A stretch of DNA of 46,628 bases from DATGLW01 sp035293965. GTDB lineage: Bacteria; Actinomycetota; Acidimicrobiia; Acidimicrobiales; RAAP-2. A program made the translations under genes and the position numbers. Positions 6,823-14,582 of the stretch are shown in pieces. Below the pieces are notes generated by a model. That model worked only from the letters and a program-made list of their open reading frames with translations. It was not told where the DNA came from and did not search any database. Each line of letters starts with the position of its first letter. The stretch's first letter is position 1. The stretch spans positions 1-46,628 of the forward strand of contig DATGLW010000107.1 in the NCBI GenBank assembly GCA_035293965.1. Direction: 5' to 3'.

Positions 6823-8704
6823 GGCGGGCACTCCCACCCCTTGCCGCGGCCCGACGCGACGGCGCCTCGCGGGAGCCCCCCGGGGCGGGCGCTCGGTGGC
6901 TCGCCTGGGCAGCTGCGAGCGAGGCCGCCGCCGGGCGGTAGTGGTTCGTGATGGGCACCCGGCGGTCCTTGCCAAACGCCTTGGTCGTGATGCGCACGCC
7001 GAGGGGCATCTGGCGCCGCTTGTACTCGGCGCCGTCCACCAGGCGCACCACCCGGTCGACGAGCGCGCTGTCGAAGCCCATGGCCACGAGGTCTCCCGCC
7101 GTCCGGTCCTCCTCCACGTAGGCCTTGAGCACCGGGTCGAGCACGTCGTAAGGGGGGAGTGACTGGTCGTCGCGCTGGTCGGGGCGCAGCTCGGCCGAGG
7201 GCGGCTTGCGGAGGACGTTGACAGGGATCGGCTCCCCCGTCCCGCGCGACCGGCCGACCGCGTTGCGGTGGCGAGCGAGCTCGTACACGAGGGTCTTGGG
7301 CACGTCCTTGATCACGGCGAAGCCCCCGGCCGAGTCGCCGTAGAGGGTGGTGTAACCGGTCGCCATCTCGCTCTTGTTGCCCGTGGTGAGCACGATCCAT
7401 CCCTTGGCGTTCGAGACCGTCATGAGCAGGATCCCCCGCAGCCTCGACTGCAGGTTCTCGTCGGCCAGCCCCGTCGGACGAGATCCGAGCACCGGCACCA
7501 GCATGGCGCCCACCGTCGTGTGGGCCTCCTCGATGGACACCACGTGGAGGTCGATGCCGAGGTTCGCCGCCAGCTCGGCGGCATCGGTGCGCGAGCCCTC
7601 GCTCGAGTAACGCGAGGGCATCGACAGGGCGTGCACGTGGTCGGCTCCCAGGGCATCCACGGCGATCGTGGCCACGAGCGAGGAGTCGATGCCGCCCGAC
7701 AGGCCGATCACCGCATCGCTGAACCCGTTCTTGCCCAGGTAGTCCCTGGTACCCACGACGAGCGCCTCGTAGACCTCGCCGACGGGGTCGAGCGGTGGGG
7801 GGAGTGGGCCGATCCGGCGCCGGCCCCGGCGGCGCGGGGCGACCGACAGCTCGACCACCTCTGCCCCCCGGGCAGCGGCAGGGCGCCGGGCGGGTTCCGG
7901 CCGGCCCGGCCCGCCGGGCAGCTCGACGTCGCACACGACGAGGTCCGGCGTGAACTGGCGGCCGGCGGCCACCAGCTCCCCGGCCGCGTCGAGCACCAGG
8001 CTGTCGCCGTCGAAGACCAGCTCGTCCTGGCCGCCGACCTGGTTGACGTACCCGATGGCGCACCCCGCCTCGCGCACGCGCTCGGCCAGCACCGACAGGC
8101 GCTCGTGGCGCCGCCCGCGCGAGTAGGGGGACGCGCTGAGGTTGACCGCCAGGTCGGCGCCGGCCGCCCCCTGGGCGGCGACCGGGCCGTCGGGGAACCA
8201 GACGTCCTCGCACACCGACACCCCGACCAGCGCGCCCGCGATGCGGTAGAGCACCACCGGTCCAGTGCCGGGCGTGAACCACCGGCGCTCGTCGAAGACC
8301 CCGTAGTTGGGCAGCAGCCGCTTGTGGTACACGCCGACGACCCGCCCCCCGGCGCACACGGCCGCCGCGTTGGCCAGCCAGCCAGAGGCGGTCGGCCCCG
8401 CCCCCGCCGAGTCCCGTGGGCGCACCGGCGCGGGCCCGAGCTGGTCCACGAATCCCACGACCGCGACGCACTCGCCGGTCCCCGCCGCCACCTTCTCGAG
8501 GGCAGCGAGGTTGTCCGCCACGAAGGCCGGCATGAGCAGGAGGTCCTCCGGGGGGTAGCCGGTCACCGCCAGCTCGGGAGTCACGCAGAGGTCTGCTCCG
8601 GCTGCCTCCGCCTGGCGCAGCGACTCGAGGATCCGCTCGACGTTGCCGTCGAGGTCGCCGACGACCGGGTCCAGCTGGGCCAGCGCCAGGCGCAGACGGG
8701 GCAC
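6815..8704 (-). CDS. nadE: Glutamine-dependent NAD+ synthetase
   Basis: This enzyme makes NAD+ from deamido-NAD+, ATP and glutamine-derived ammonia. The N-terminal nitrilase-type glutaminase domain has its triad: Glu44 in VTPELAVTGYPPEDL, Lys128 in YHKRLLPNYGVFDERRWF and Cys165 in GVSVCEDVWFP. The synthetase domain carries the PP-loop GLSGGIDSS near residue 335, then SMPSRYSSEGS, TTGNKSE and ADLRPDQ-like SAELRPDQRDDQSLPPY. The length of 629 residues fits the two-domain form. The GTG at 8704 is fixed by the conserved first strand LRLALAQLDPVVGDLDGN. The upstream glycosyltransferase frame overlaps the 5' end by 124 bases, and the downstream ferritin-like gene overlaps the stop. Confidence 0.95.
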   Translation of the reverse strand: MPRLRLALAQLDPVVGDLDGNVERILESLRQAEAAGADLCVTPELAVTGYPPEDLLLMPAFVADNLAALEKVAAGTGECVAVVGFVDQLGPAPVRPRDSAGAGPTASGWLANAAAVCAGGRVVGVYHKRLLPNYGVFDERRWFTPGTGPVVLYRIAGALVGVSVCEDVWFPDGPVAAQGAAGADLAVNLSASPYSRGRRHERLSVLAERVREAGCAIGYVNQVGGQDELVFDGDSLVLDAAGELVAAGRQFTPDLVVCDVELPGGPGRPEPARRPAAARGAEVVELSVAPRRRGRRRIGPLPPPLDPVGEVYEALVVGTRDYLGKNGFSDAVIGLSGGIDSSLVATIAVDALGADHVHALSMPSRYSSEGSRTDAAELAANLGIDLHVVSIEEAHTTVGAMLVPVLGSRPTGLADENLQSRLRGILLMTVSNAKGWIVLTTGNKSEMATGYTTLYGDSAGGFAVIKDVPKTLVYELARHRNAVGRSRGTGEPIPVNVLRKPPSAELRPDQRDDQSLPPYDVLDPVLKAYVEEDRTAGDLVAMGFDSALVDRVVRLVDGAEYKRRQMPLGVRITTKAFGKDRRVPITNHYRPAAASLAAAQASHRAPAPGGSREAPSRRAAARGGSARRG

Positions 8705-10626
8705 GCGTGGAAGCCTAACGGGGCGCCCCCGGGCATGGGCCCGGCGGGGGCAGGACTCGCCGGCCGGCCCGGGCCGGCCCGCGGGCGGCAGGACACGCTG
8801 ACGGCCGTGGACACCGCGGGTCCGACGAGCAGAGGGGGCCGGGATGGGGTTCGCCAGGACGGGCTCCGCGACACCGAGGTGGCCCGCCCTGCCCCCAGGG
8901 TGGCGGGCGTGACCTTCCGGTACGGGACGACCGCCTCGATCGGTCCGGCCGCCACGAGGCGGTAGGGCACGCCCATCCGACCGAGGGCCTCGAGGAACCG
9001 CTCCTCGGTGGTCCCGCCCGGTCCGGCGATGGCAGGCGTCTGGCCGTACTGCCACCACCCGGTTCGTGGCTGCGCCCCGGGCACGAACAGCCACGCGGGC
9101 GCTGGTGCCTTTCGCACCTGAGCCGCGATGGCCGGGTCGACGTCGACGTCGGGCGGGGCAGTGGTGATGGCGAGCCGCCCGTCCGAGAGGAAGTCGAGGT
9201 CGTACGCGACCCAGTAGTCGGCATAGCCGGTCCGGACGCCCGCACGCTCGAGGCGGTCGATGGCCCGGTAGGTCGGGGCCTCCGGGTTGCCCCAGCCGGC
9301 GGTGAGCCCGGTCACGAAGGGGTCCGTCCACTTCGCGTCCCCTCGGAGAGTGAGGACCGACGACGCGGTGGCGGCGAGCAGCACCGAAGCGCCGAGCACC
9401 CGCACCACGGCGCCGCGACGACCGCCTGCCGCCGGCGGCCTGCCGCTGGCACGGTCGGTGGCCACCCGGCTGGCTGCGGTGGCGACGACGAGCGCCATGA
9501 GCGGGACGAGGAACACTGCGTAGCGCCCGTCGTACCAGTACCACGTCCCCGGCTGGAGGGCGTAGAGCACGGGGAAGGTCACGAGCCCGGCCACGAGGGC
9601 CCGGCCGGCCGCCCCGGAGCGCCACGCGAGCACGCCCGCGAGGATCAGGGCGGCGAGCAGGAAGCCGTAGACCGCGGGCTCGCCGGCGTGCGGGTAGCCG
9701 GAGACCGGCTCGAAGAGCCCGAACTGCATCGGCAGCACTCGAGCGAAGAAGGTGCCGAGCCGCGACCCGAAGGTGGAGGCGATCTGGGTCCCCATGTACG
9801 CGTGGGGGTCGAGCGACGCGAACCCCGAGCCGGCGTTCGCCCACAACCACGGCGCAGCACCCGCCCCGGCACCGGCCACGAGCGCCGCCACATCGAGCAA
9901 GGTGCGGCGTGCTCGCACGCGTGGGGCGCGGCGGGCGGCCACCGCGACGAGCCCGGCCACCGGCACGAGGAAGTAGGCGATCTCGGGCGAGGCCCACCAG
10001 CCCGCGCCGAGGAGCAGCCCGAGGAGGCCGAACGACCACGGTGAACGGTGACCGCCGAGCATCCGCAGGGCGACGAGCAACGCCCCGAGCCCGCAGGCGA
10101 GCACCACCCCCCGAAAGCCTCGCTCGAGGGTGCTGTTCATGACCGCACTGAGTGGCGCCACCCAGACGAGCGCGCCCGCGAGCACTGCCAGTGATCGATC
10201 GGCGACGCGCCGCGCTGCCCGCCACGTGAGGAGGGCCGCCACGGCGGCGAGCAGGATCGGCGCGAGGTCGACCGCCGGGGCGTCCTGCCCGAAGGCCGCG
10301 ATCAGCGGGGCGACCACGTACGCCTCCGCCCCCCCGTACACCTCCCCGGGGAGGAACGCGCGGAGATGCCCGTGGAGGATCCCGCGGGCCATCAGCCCCA
10401 CACCGGCCGCATCCGCCGTCAGCGGGCCGTGGACGACGTACCAGGCCCGCAATCCGGTCCCCGCTGCCACCGCCACCCCTACCGCCACCCGCACCAGCAC
10501 CGGCAGCGGCACCGCCCTGGCGGCGACCTCCCCGGTCGCGGTGGTGGACGGAGAGCCGAGCACGGCCGGCGCCTCGACGGGCCACGAGGGGGCGGGCGGA
10601 ACCTGCACGCGCCTACCCGCCGTCAC
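8581..10626 (-). CDS. GT-C type integral-membrane glycosyltransferase-like protein
   Basis: A 681-residue membrane protein with about 10 hydrophobic helices in its first 430 residues. An acidic residue after the first span (GPLTADAAGVGLMARG) and the lumenal loop GEVYGGAEAYVVAPLI match the layout of GT39/ArnT-like enzymes that use polyprenyl-phosphate sugars. A soluble C-terminal part follows (LRGDAKWTDPFVTGLTAGWG, GYADYWVAYDLDFLSDGRL). After VVPYRKVTPATLG the composition turns into Ser/Pro/Arg-rich text typical of an unused frame, and the frame runs 124 bases into nadE. The true C-terminus may therefore be near 8900, with a frameshift or read-through. The GTG at 10626 overlaps the upstream gene; a GTG at 10608, five bases after that stop, is an alternative. 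Substrate unknown. Confidence 0.75.
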   Translation of the reverse strand: MTAGRRVQVPPAPSWPVEAPAVLGSPSTTATGEVAARAVPLPVLVRVAVGVAVAAGTGLRAWYVVHGPLTADAAGVGLMARGILHGHLRAFLPGEVYGGAEAYVVAPLIAAFGQDAPAVDLAPILLAAVAALLTWRAARRVADRSLAVLAGALVWVAPLSAVMNSTLERGFRGVVLACGLGALLVALRMLGGHRSPWSFGLLGLLLGAGWWASPEIAYFLVPVAGLVAVAARRAPRVRARRTLLDVAALVAGAGAGAAPWLWANAGSGFASLDPHAYMGTQIASTFGSRLGTFFARVLPMQFGLFEPVSGYPHAGEPAVYGFLLAALILAGVLAWRSGAAGRALVAGLVTFPVLYALQPGTWYWYDGRYAVFLVPLMALVVATAASRVATDRASGRPPAAGGRRGAVVRVLGASVLLAATASSVLTLRGDAKWTDPFVTGLTAGWGNPEAPTYRAIDRLERAGVRTGYADYWVAYDLDFLSDGRLAITTAPPDVDVDPAIAAQVRKAPAPAWLFVPGAQPRTGWWQYGQTPAIAGPGGTTEERFLEALGRMGVPYRLVAAGPIEAVVPYRKVTPATLGAGRATSVSRSPSWRTPSRPPLLVGPAVSTAVSVSCRPRAGPGRPASPAPAGPMPGGAPLGFHACPVCAWRWPSWTRSSATSTATSSGSSSRCARRRQPEQTSA

Positions 10627-11806
10627 CTGCGGGCGGGAACCGGTCGGCGCGGTCCACGGTGGGCTTGCCCCTCACCCACTCGATGCGTGCCGCCTCGATG
10701 GGTCGCATGGGCGCACGGTGGATCCCGGCGTGCCAGGGGCTGTAGAGGAGCCACGTGCTGCCATCGGAGCCGACGAACACGACCTCCTCGCCCGGCCCGC
10801 TCCCCTGGGCGTTGCTGGCGAGGAGAGGGCCGGGCAGCACCTCGTAGCAGCCGCCGAGGGGGCTCTCGCAGCGGGCGACGCCGATGGCGTAGCGCGGGGA
10901 GAAGTACCCGGTCCCCGCCGAGAAGAACAACCAGTCCGTGCCGTTCGGCGCTCGCGCCATCTGGGGCGCCTCCAGGACGGGCTGCTCCCATACGCGGTCC
11001 GGCACGAAGAGCACCCGCGGCGTGCCGGTCAGCCGCAGGCCGTCGGAGGAGAGCGGCGCCGCCCAGATGGTGGTCGGGCCGGACCCGGGCAGGTTGTTGT
11101 TGTCGGACTTCCACAGCAGCGTCGCGTGCCGCAGGGGTCCGTCGGGCCGGCCGGTGCTGCGGAAGACTTGCGGATCGATGTCGCCGCCCAGGAGGGGCTG
11201 GCAGAGCAAAGGCGGACCTGCCACGGGCCGGAAGGGACCCCCGGGCGAGCGTGAGCTGGCCACGCCGATGCAATGGGTGGCGTGGACGACGCCACGCAAC
11301 TGCGCGGCGAAGTACAACAGGTACCGGCCGCCGACCCGGACCACCGCGGGGTCCCAGACCTGGCCCCCCTCGGAGGCCGGCAGGGCCCACGGCGGGACGA
11401 CGGGCAACGCGTCGCCACTGGGGCGAAAGTGCCCTGGGGCGCCCACGAAGGACGGCACGTTGAGGTCCGGAGGGTCGTAGAACGGCGTGGAGGTGAACAG
11501 GTAGTACCTACCCCGTACCCCGATGAGCGAGGGATCGACGAGATCGAGCGACCAGGTCGCGATCTCGATGCCCGGCCCGGCGCCGGCACGCGAGGGATGG
11601 CCGTGACCGCCCCCGCGGTGACTCCCGTACGCCTCGAGCGCCCCGCCCGCTGGCGCGATCGCCAGCGCGAGCGCCACCAGAGTGACGCCCGTGGCGACGG
11701 CAGGTGCCGTGGCGCGCCACCACCTCGAGGCAACCCCACCGAGCTTCGCCGCGAAGCGGGCCCCCGCGGCCATGGCTGCCATCGTCCGGATCCCGGCGGC
11801 CACCAC
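10613..11806 (-). CDS. Exported glycoside hydrolase, GH43-like five-bladed beta-propeller
   Basis: The N-terminus has a basic stretch and one hydrophobic segment (VATGVTLVALALAIAPAGG), so it is secreted or membrane-anchored. The propeller carries repeated GH43-type blade motifs: LVDPSLIGVRGRYYLFTS, VWDPAVVRVGGRYLLYFAA, GGDIDPQVF and LEAPQMARAPNGTDWLFF. The Asp and Glu in DPSL, DPAV and EAPQ are candidates for base, modulator and acid. GH43 enzymes cleave arabinan, xylan or related alpha-L/beta-D linkages. The GTG start at 11806 sits after AAGGGGGAT. The gene overlaps the following glycosyltransferase frame, so the two probably work on one surface glycan. The family is likely; the substrate is not readable. 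Confidence 0.8.
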   Translation of the reverse strand: MVAAGIRTMAAMAAGARFAAKLGGVASRWWRATAPAVATGVTLVALALAIAPAGGALEAYGSHRGGGHGHPSRAGAGPGIEIATWSLDLVDPSLIGVRGRYYLFTSTPFYDPPDLNVPSFVGAPGHFRPSGDALPVVPPWALPASEGGQVWDPAVVRVGGRYLLYFAAQLRGVVHATHCIGVASSRSPGGPFRPVAGPPLLCQPLLGGDIDPQVFRSTGRPDGPLRHATLLWKSDNNNLPGSGPTTIWAAPLSSDGLRLTGTPRVLFVPDRVWEQPVLEAPQMARAPNGTDWLFFSAGTGYFSPRYAIGVARCESPLGGCYEVLPGPLLASNAQGSGPGEEVVFVGSDGSTWLLYSPWHAGIHRAPMRPIEAARIEWVRGKPTVDRADRFPPAGDGG

Positions 11807-11887
11807 ATCCCCCTTTTCCCGGAGTATACGGAAGTCCCGGGCAGCACCATCTGGCCATCTCGGGCCTCCGCTTGCCAGCGGGGCAGT

Positions 11888-12300
11888 TCACAGGCCCACG
11901 AGCGGGCGCCCCGGACGGCTGGCGCGTCCGCGTGCGCCGGCAGGTGGTGCGGTGCAGGGCGCCAGCGAGCTGCGCGCAGCGTGCCAGCTCCTCGGGACCA
12001 AGCCGATGGTGTTGATCCCGACGGCCTCGGCGAACGCGACGGCGAAGAGCGGGAAGGTCAGCCACGTCGGCGTGTGCACGCGCGAGCGGGCCGTCGCTTC
12101 GCGGCCGGAGGCGCGGACGGAGCGCGTCCGACGGGCCTCGACCGCCGCCCCGGCGCGCGAAGGTGGCCCAGGCGGTCACGCCACAGTGCGAGCGCGACAG
12201 TGATGGGCACGATGGCGAGCGTGCGGGTCAACTTCACCACGACGGCATTGGAGGCGGCACCGTCGGTGGCTGCCGGCTTCGGGCTGCCGCCCTGGCACAC
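11888..12300 (-). pseudogene. Decayed C-terminus of a YeiH/UPF0324-type sulfate exporter-like transporter
   Basis: Two minus-strand frames hold neighbouring pieces of one membrane protein. The first (12181-12300) reads DGAASNAVVVKLTRTL then AIVPITVALALWRDR, like the G..A...A.VVKLTR helix of YeiH proteins. The second (about 11950-12080, another frame) reads WLTFPLFAVAFAEAVGINTI then GLVP, like the following helix. The text between is Arg/Pro-rich with no helix, and the N-terminal helices are absent upstream. This fits a truncated, frameshifted remnant. The stretch 11807-11887 shows no gene. The family assignment rests on these two short motifs. Confidence 0.42.
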
Positions 12301-12418
12301 GGCTCCCCGCCGGTGGCACTTGACGGGGCGGCTCCCGGCGGACGTCTCCAGGGAAATCGGAGGGAGCCGAACGTACACTGTTGGCGTACCTCGGAGACCG
12401 ATCGATCGGGGAGGCGCG

Positions 12419-12643
12419 ATGGCACGCCGGAAGTCGTTGCGGAGCCAGCTGTACCGGGCTGCACGGGACCTCGGGAACGTAGAGGCTGCCGAGAAGGGCT
12501 TCGAGCGTGGCGGCCTGTCGGGCGCGCTCGCGGGGGAGACGAAGCGCTACGCGCGGCGAGCCGTCTACCGGAAGACGAACTCGTTCACGGCCGCGCTGTT
12601 GCGCTCCTTGGGCCTCCAGGGCGGCGGCCGGCGGCGGCGCTGA
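12419..12643 (+). CDS. Small conserved basic protein, 74 residues
   Basis: The protein begins MARRKSLRSQLYRAARDLGN and continues VEAAEKGFERG, then KRYARRAVYRKTNSFTAAL and a Gly/Arg tail. It is very basic and predicted helical, and resembles a small uncharacterised protein found in many actinobacteria that shares the MARRKSLRSQLYRAARDLGN start. The ATG at 12419 is preceded by GGGGAGG at a good distance, which supports translation. It stands alone between the YeiH relic and glnA. A TACACT -10-like hexamer lies about 40 bases upstream (12374-12379) without a clear -35. Function unknown; nucleic-acid binding would suit the charge. Confidence 0.72.
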   Translation: MARRKSLRSQLYRAARDLGNVEAAEKGFERGGLSGALAGETKRYARRAVYRKTNSFTAALLRSLGLQGGGRRRR

Positions 12644-12664
12644 GAGCCCGACGCTGAGAGCCCG
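12638..12664 (+). repeat. 14-bp tandem duplication across a stop codon
   Basis: The word CGCTGAGAGCCCG occurs twice in tandem with a period of 14. The first copy includes the TGA of the 74-residue gene. Confidence 0.85.
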
Positions 12665-12734
12665 GGGCCGGCCGCCCGGCAAGGCATGCCCCCAGTCCCC
12701 GCCGTGCAGGGACCACGGACCTCCTGGCAATCGA

Positions 12735-14156
12735 TCAGATGTCGTAGTAGAGCGCGAACTCCCACGGGTGCGGCCGCAGGCGCACCGGGTCAGCCTCCTC
12801 GACCCGCTTGTAGCGCACCCACGTGTCGATGAGGTCGTCCGTGAACACCCCGCCGGCCTTCAGGAAGTCGCTGTCGGCCTCGAGGGCGTCCATGGCCTCT
12901 TCGAGCGAGCCCGGCGTGTGGGCGATGCCGGCCAGGTCCTCGGCGGGGAGGTCGAAGAGGTCGGCGTCGACCGGGTCGGGGGGCTCCGTCTTGTTCAGCA
13001 CCCCGTCGAGACCTGCGAGCAGCATGGCGGGGAACGCCAGGTACGGGTTGCACGACGGGTCAGGGCAGCGGAACTCGATCCGCTTGGCCTTCGGGCTCTG
13101 CGAGTAGAGCGGGATCCGGACGGCTGCCGAGCGGTTGCGCTGCGAGTACACGAGGTTGACCGGAGCCTCGTAACCGGGCACCAGGCGCTTGTAGGAGTTC
13201 GTGGTCGGCGCGCAGAAGGCGAGGATCGCCGGGGCGTGCTGGAGCAAGCCGCCGATGTACCAACGCCCGACGTCGGACAGGCCGCCGTAGCCCTCACCGA
13301 AGAAGAGCGGCTCGCCGTCGCGCCACAGCGACTGGTGGCAGTGCATCCCGGAGCCATTGTCCTGGAACAGCGGCTTGGGCATGAACGTGGCGGTGAGCCC
13401 GGCGGCGTGCGCCACGTTCTTCACCACGTACTTGTAGAGCATGAGCTTGTCGGCCATCGTCAGCAGCGAGTCGAAGCGCATGTCGATCTCGCCCTGTCCC
13501 CCGGTGGCCACCTCGTGGTGCTGGATCTCGACTTCGATGCCCAGTCGCTCGAGGGTGAGGATCATCTCGGAGCGAAGGTCCTGGAACTTGTCGCTCGGCG
13601 GCACGGGGAAGTACCCCTCTTTCGGCCGGAGCTTGTACCCGAGGTTCGGCTCCTCGGGGCGGTTCGTGTTCCAGTGGCCCTCGATGGAGTCCACCCGGTA
13701 CGAGGCCCAGTTGACGTCCTGGCCGTACTGGACGTCGTTGAAGATGAAGAACTCCGCCTCGGGACCGAAGTACGCGGTGTCGGCCACCCCGGTGCTCCGC
13801 AGGTACGCCTCGGCCTTCCGGGCGACGTGCCGCGGGTCGCGCGAGTAGGGCTCGCCGGTGACCGGGTCGTGCACGAAGCAGTTGAGGTTGAGCGTCTTGT
13901 GCTGGCGGAAGGGGTCGACGACCGCCGTGGCCGGGTCCGGCAGCAGGATCATGTCCGATTCGTGGATCTGCTGGAAGCCTCGGACCGAGGAGCCGTCGAA
14001 GCCGAAGCCCTCGGTGAAGACGTCCTCGGTCAGCTCGTGAGCAGGCGCGGAGAAGTGCTGCATCATGCCGGGGAGGTCACAGAAGCGGAGGTCCACGAGC
14101 TCGATCCCCTCGTCGCGGACGAGCCGGATCACGTCAGCCGGCGTTCGCTCTGCCAT
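12735..14156 (-). CDS. glnA: Type I glutamine synthetase lacking the adenylylation tyrosine
   Basis: It forms glutamine from glutamate, ammonia and ATP in the cytosol as a dodecamer. GS signatures are present: FGFDGSSVRGFQ, YFGPEAEFFIF, the KPLFQDNGSGMHCHQS ATP-binding region, TTNSYKRLVPGYEAP and RIEFRCPDPSCNPYLAF. The 473-residue length and the insertion around residues 140-190 mark the GSI-beta (enterobacterial and mycobacterial GlnA1) group. In that group a tyrosine in NLYDLP is adenylylated by GlnE, but here it is DLFDLP with Phe401 (codon 12954-12956). The ATG at 14156 follows GAGGAGG. It is divergent from the GlnA2-type gene, and the shared 426-bp region may hold control sites. Confidence 0.95.
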   Translation of the reverse strand: MAERTPADVIRLVRDEGIELVDLRFCDLPGMMQHFSAPAHELTEDVFTEGFGFDGSSVRGFQQIHESDMILLPDPATAVVDPFRQHKTLNLNCFVHDPVTGEPYSRDPRHVARKAEAYLRSTGVADTAYFGPEAEFFIFNDVQYGQDVNWASYRVDSIEGHWNTNRPEEPNLGYKLRPKEGYFPVPPSDKFQDLRSEMILTLERLGIEVEIQHHEVATGGQGEIDMRFDSLLTMADKLMLYKYVVKNVAHAAGLTATFMPKPLFQDNGSGMHCHQSLWRDGEPLFFGEGYGGLSDVGRWYIGGLLQHAPAILAFCAPTTNSYKRLVPGYEAPVNLVYSQRNRSAAVRIPLYSQSPKAKRIEFRCPDPSCNPYLAFPAMLLAGLDGVLNKTEPPDPVDADLFDLPAEDLAGIAHTPGSLEEAMDALEADSDFLKAGGVFTDDLIDTWVRYKRVEEADPVRLRPHPWEFALYYDI

Positions 14157-14582
14157 CGTCTCCTCCTCGGTTCCCATGCAGGCCTCCATCCTCTCCTGGA
14201 AGCCGGTGGCCGGAGGTCGGGGTGGGCCGGCGGGCGAGCGCGCGCCGCAACCTGCCTTGCCGTCTCCGGGTCCCCGACATTGTGGACCCTCCCGGCCGCT
14301 CGTGCCGCATCGGAGCGGGCGAGTTCACGTGCTGTTCACAATGCCGGCAGGTCACGGCGGGGGCTCCCGGGTCACGTGAGCCGGCCGGCGCGCGGGACAC
14401 CCCCGCCCGGGAACCGGCCGGCGCGGGGGAAGGCGCCCCCTGATGGGCGCACACGGCACGGCAGGGCAGGCCGGTCGGCCACGACTCGGCCACGACACGG
14501 GGCGAGCCCGCACGGGCCGGGCCGGACAGCCCAGCGGCCGGGCGGTGACGGCACGGTCCCGGCGAGCTGCGAGACTAGGGGC
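14157..14582. other. Divergent control region between the two glutamine synthetase genes
   Basis: No gene is seen in this stretch. It must hold both promoters. Visible elements are a GTTCAC direct repeat (described separately) and the 8-base palindrome TCACGTGA at 14372-14379. The rest is a very GC-rich spacer with CCGGCCGGCGCG-type runs. Confidence 0.5.
14323..14339 (+). promoter_or_regulatory. GlnR-like direct repeat (TTCAC-N6-TTCAC)
   Basis: GTTCAC occurs at 14323-14328 and again at 14334-14339, an 11-base period. Known actinobacterial GlnR boxes are built from gTnAc and GaAAc half-sites six bases apart. TTCAC-N6-TTCAC keeps the spacing and the AC ends but only part of the consensus. Its place between two glutamine synthetase genes and near a GlnR-like gene makes it a candidate operator. 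Confidence 0.4.

Noticed and set aside
12507..14582. In-frame extension upstream of the GlnA2-type gene giving an 1136-residue protein
   Set aside because: The extension is antisense to glnA and has shadow composition; the family start MQSQRDYVLRTVEERG at 14583 is clear.
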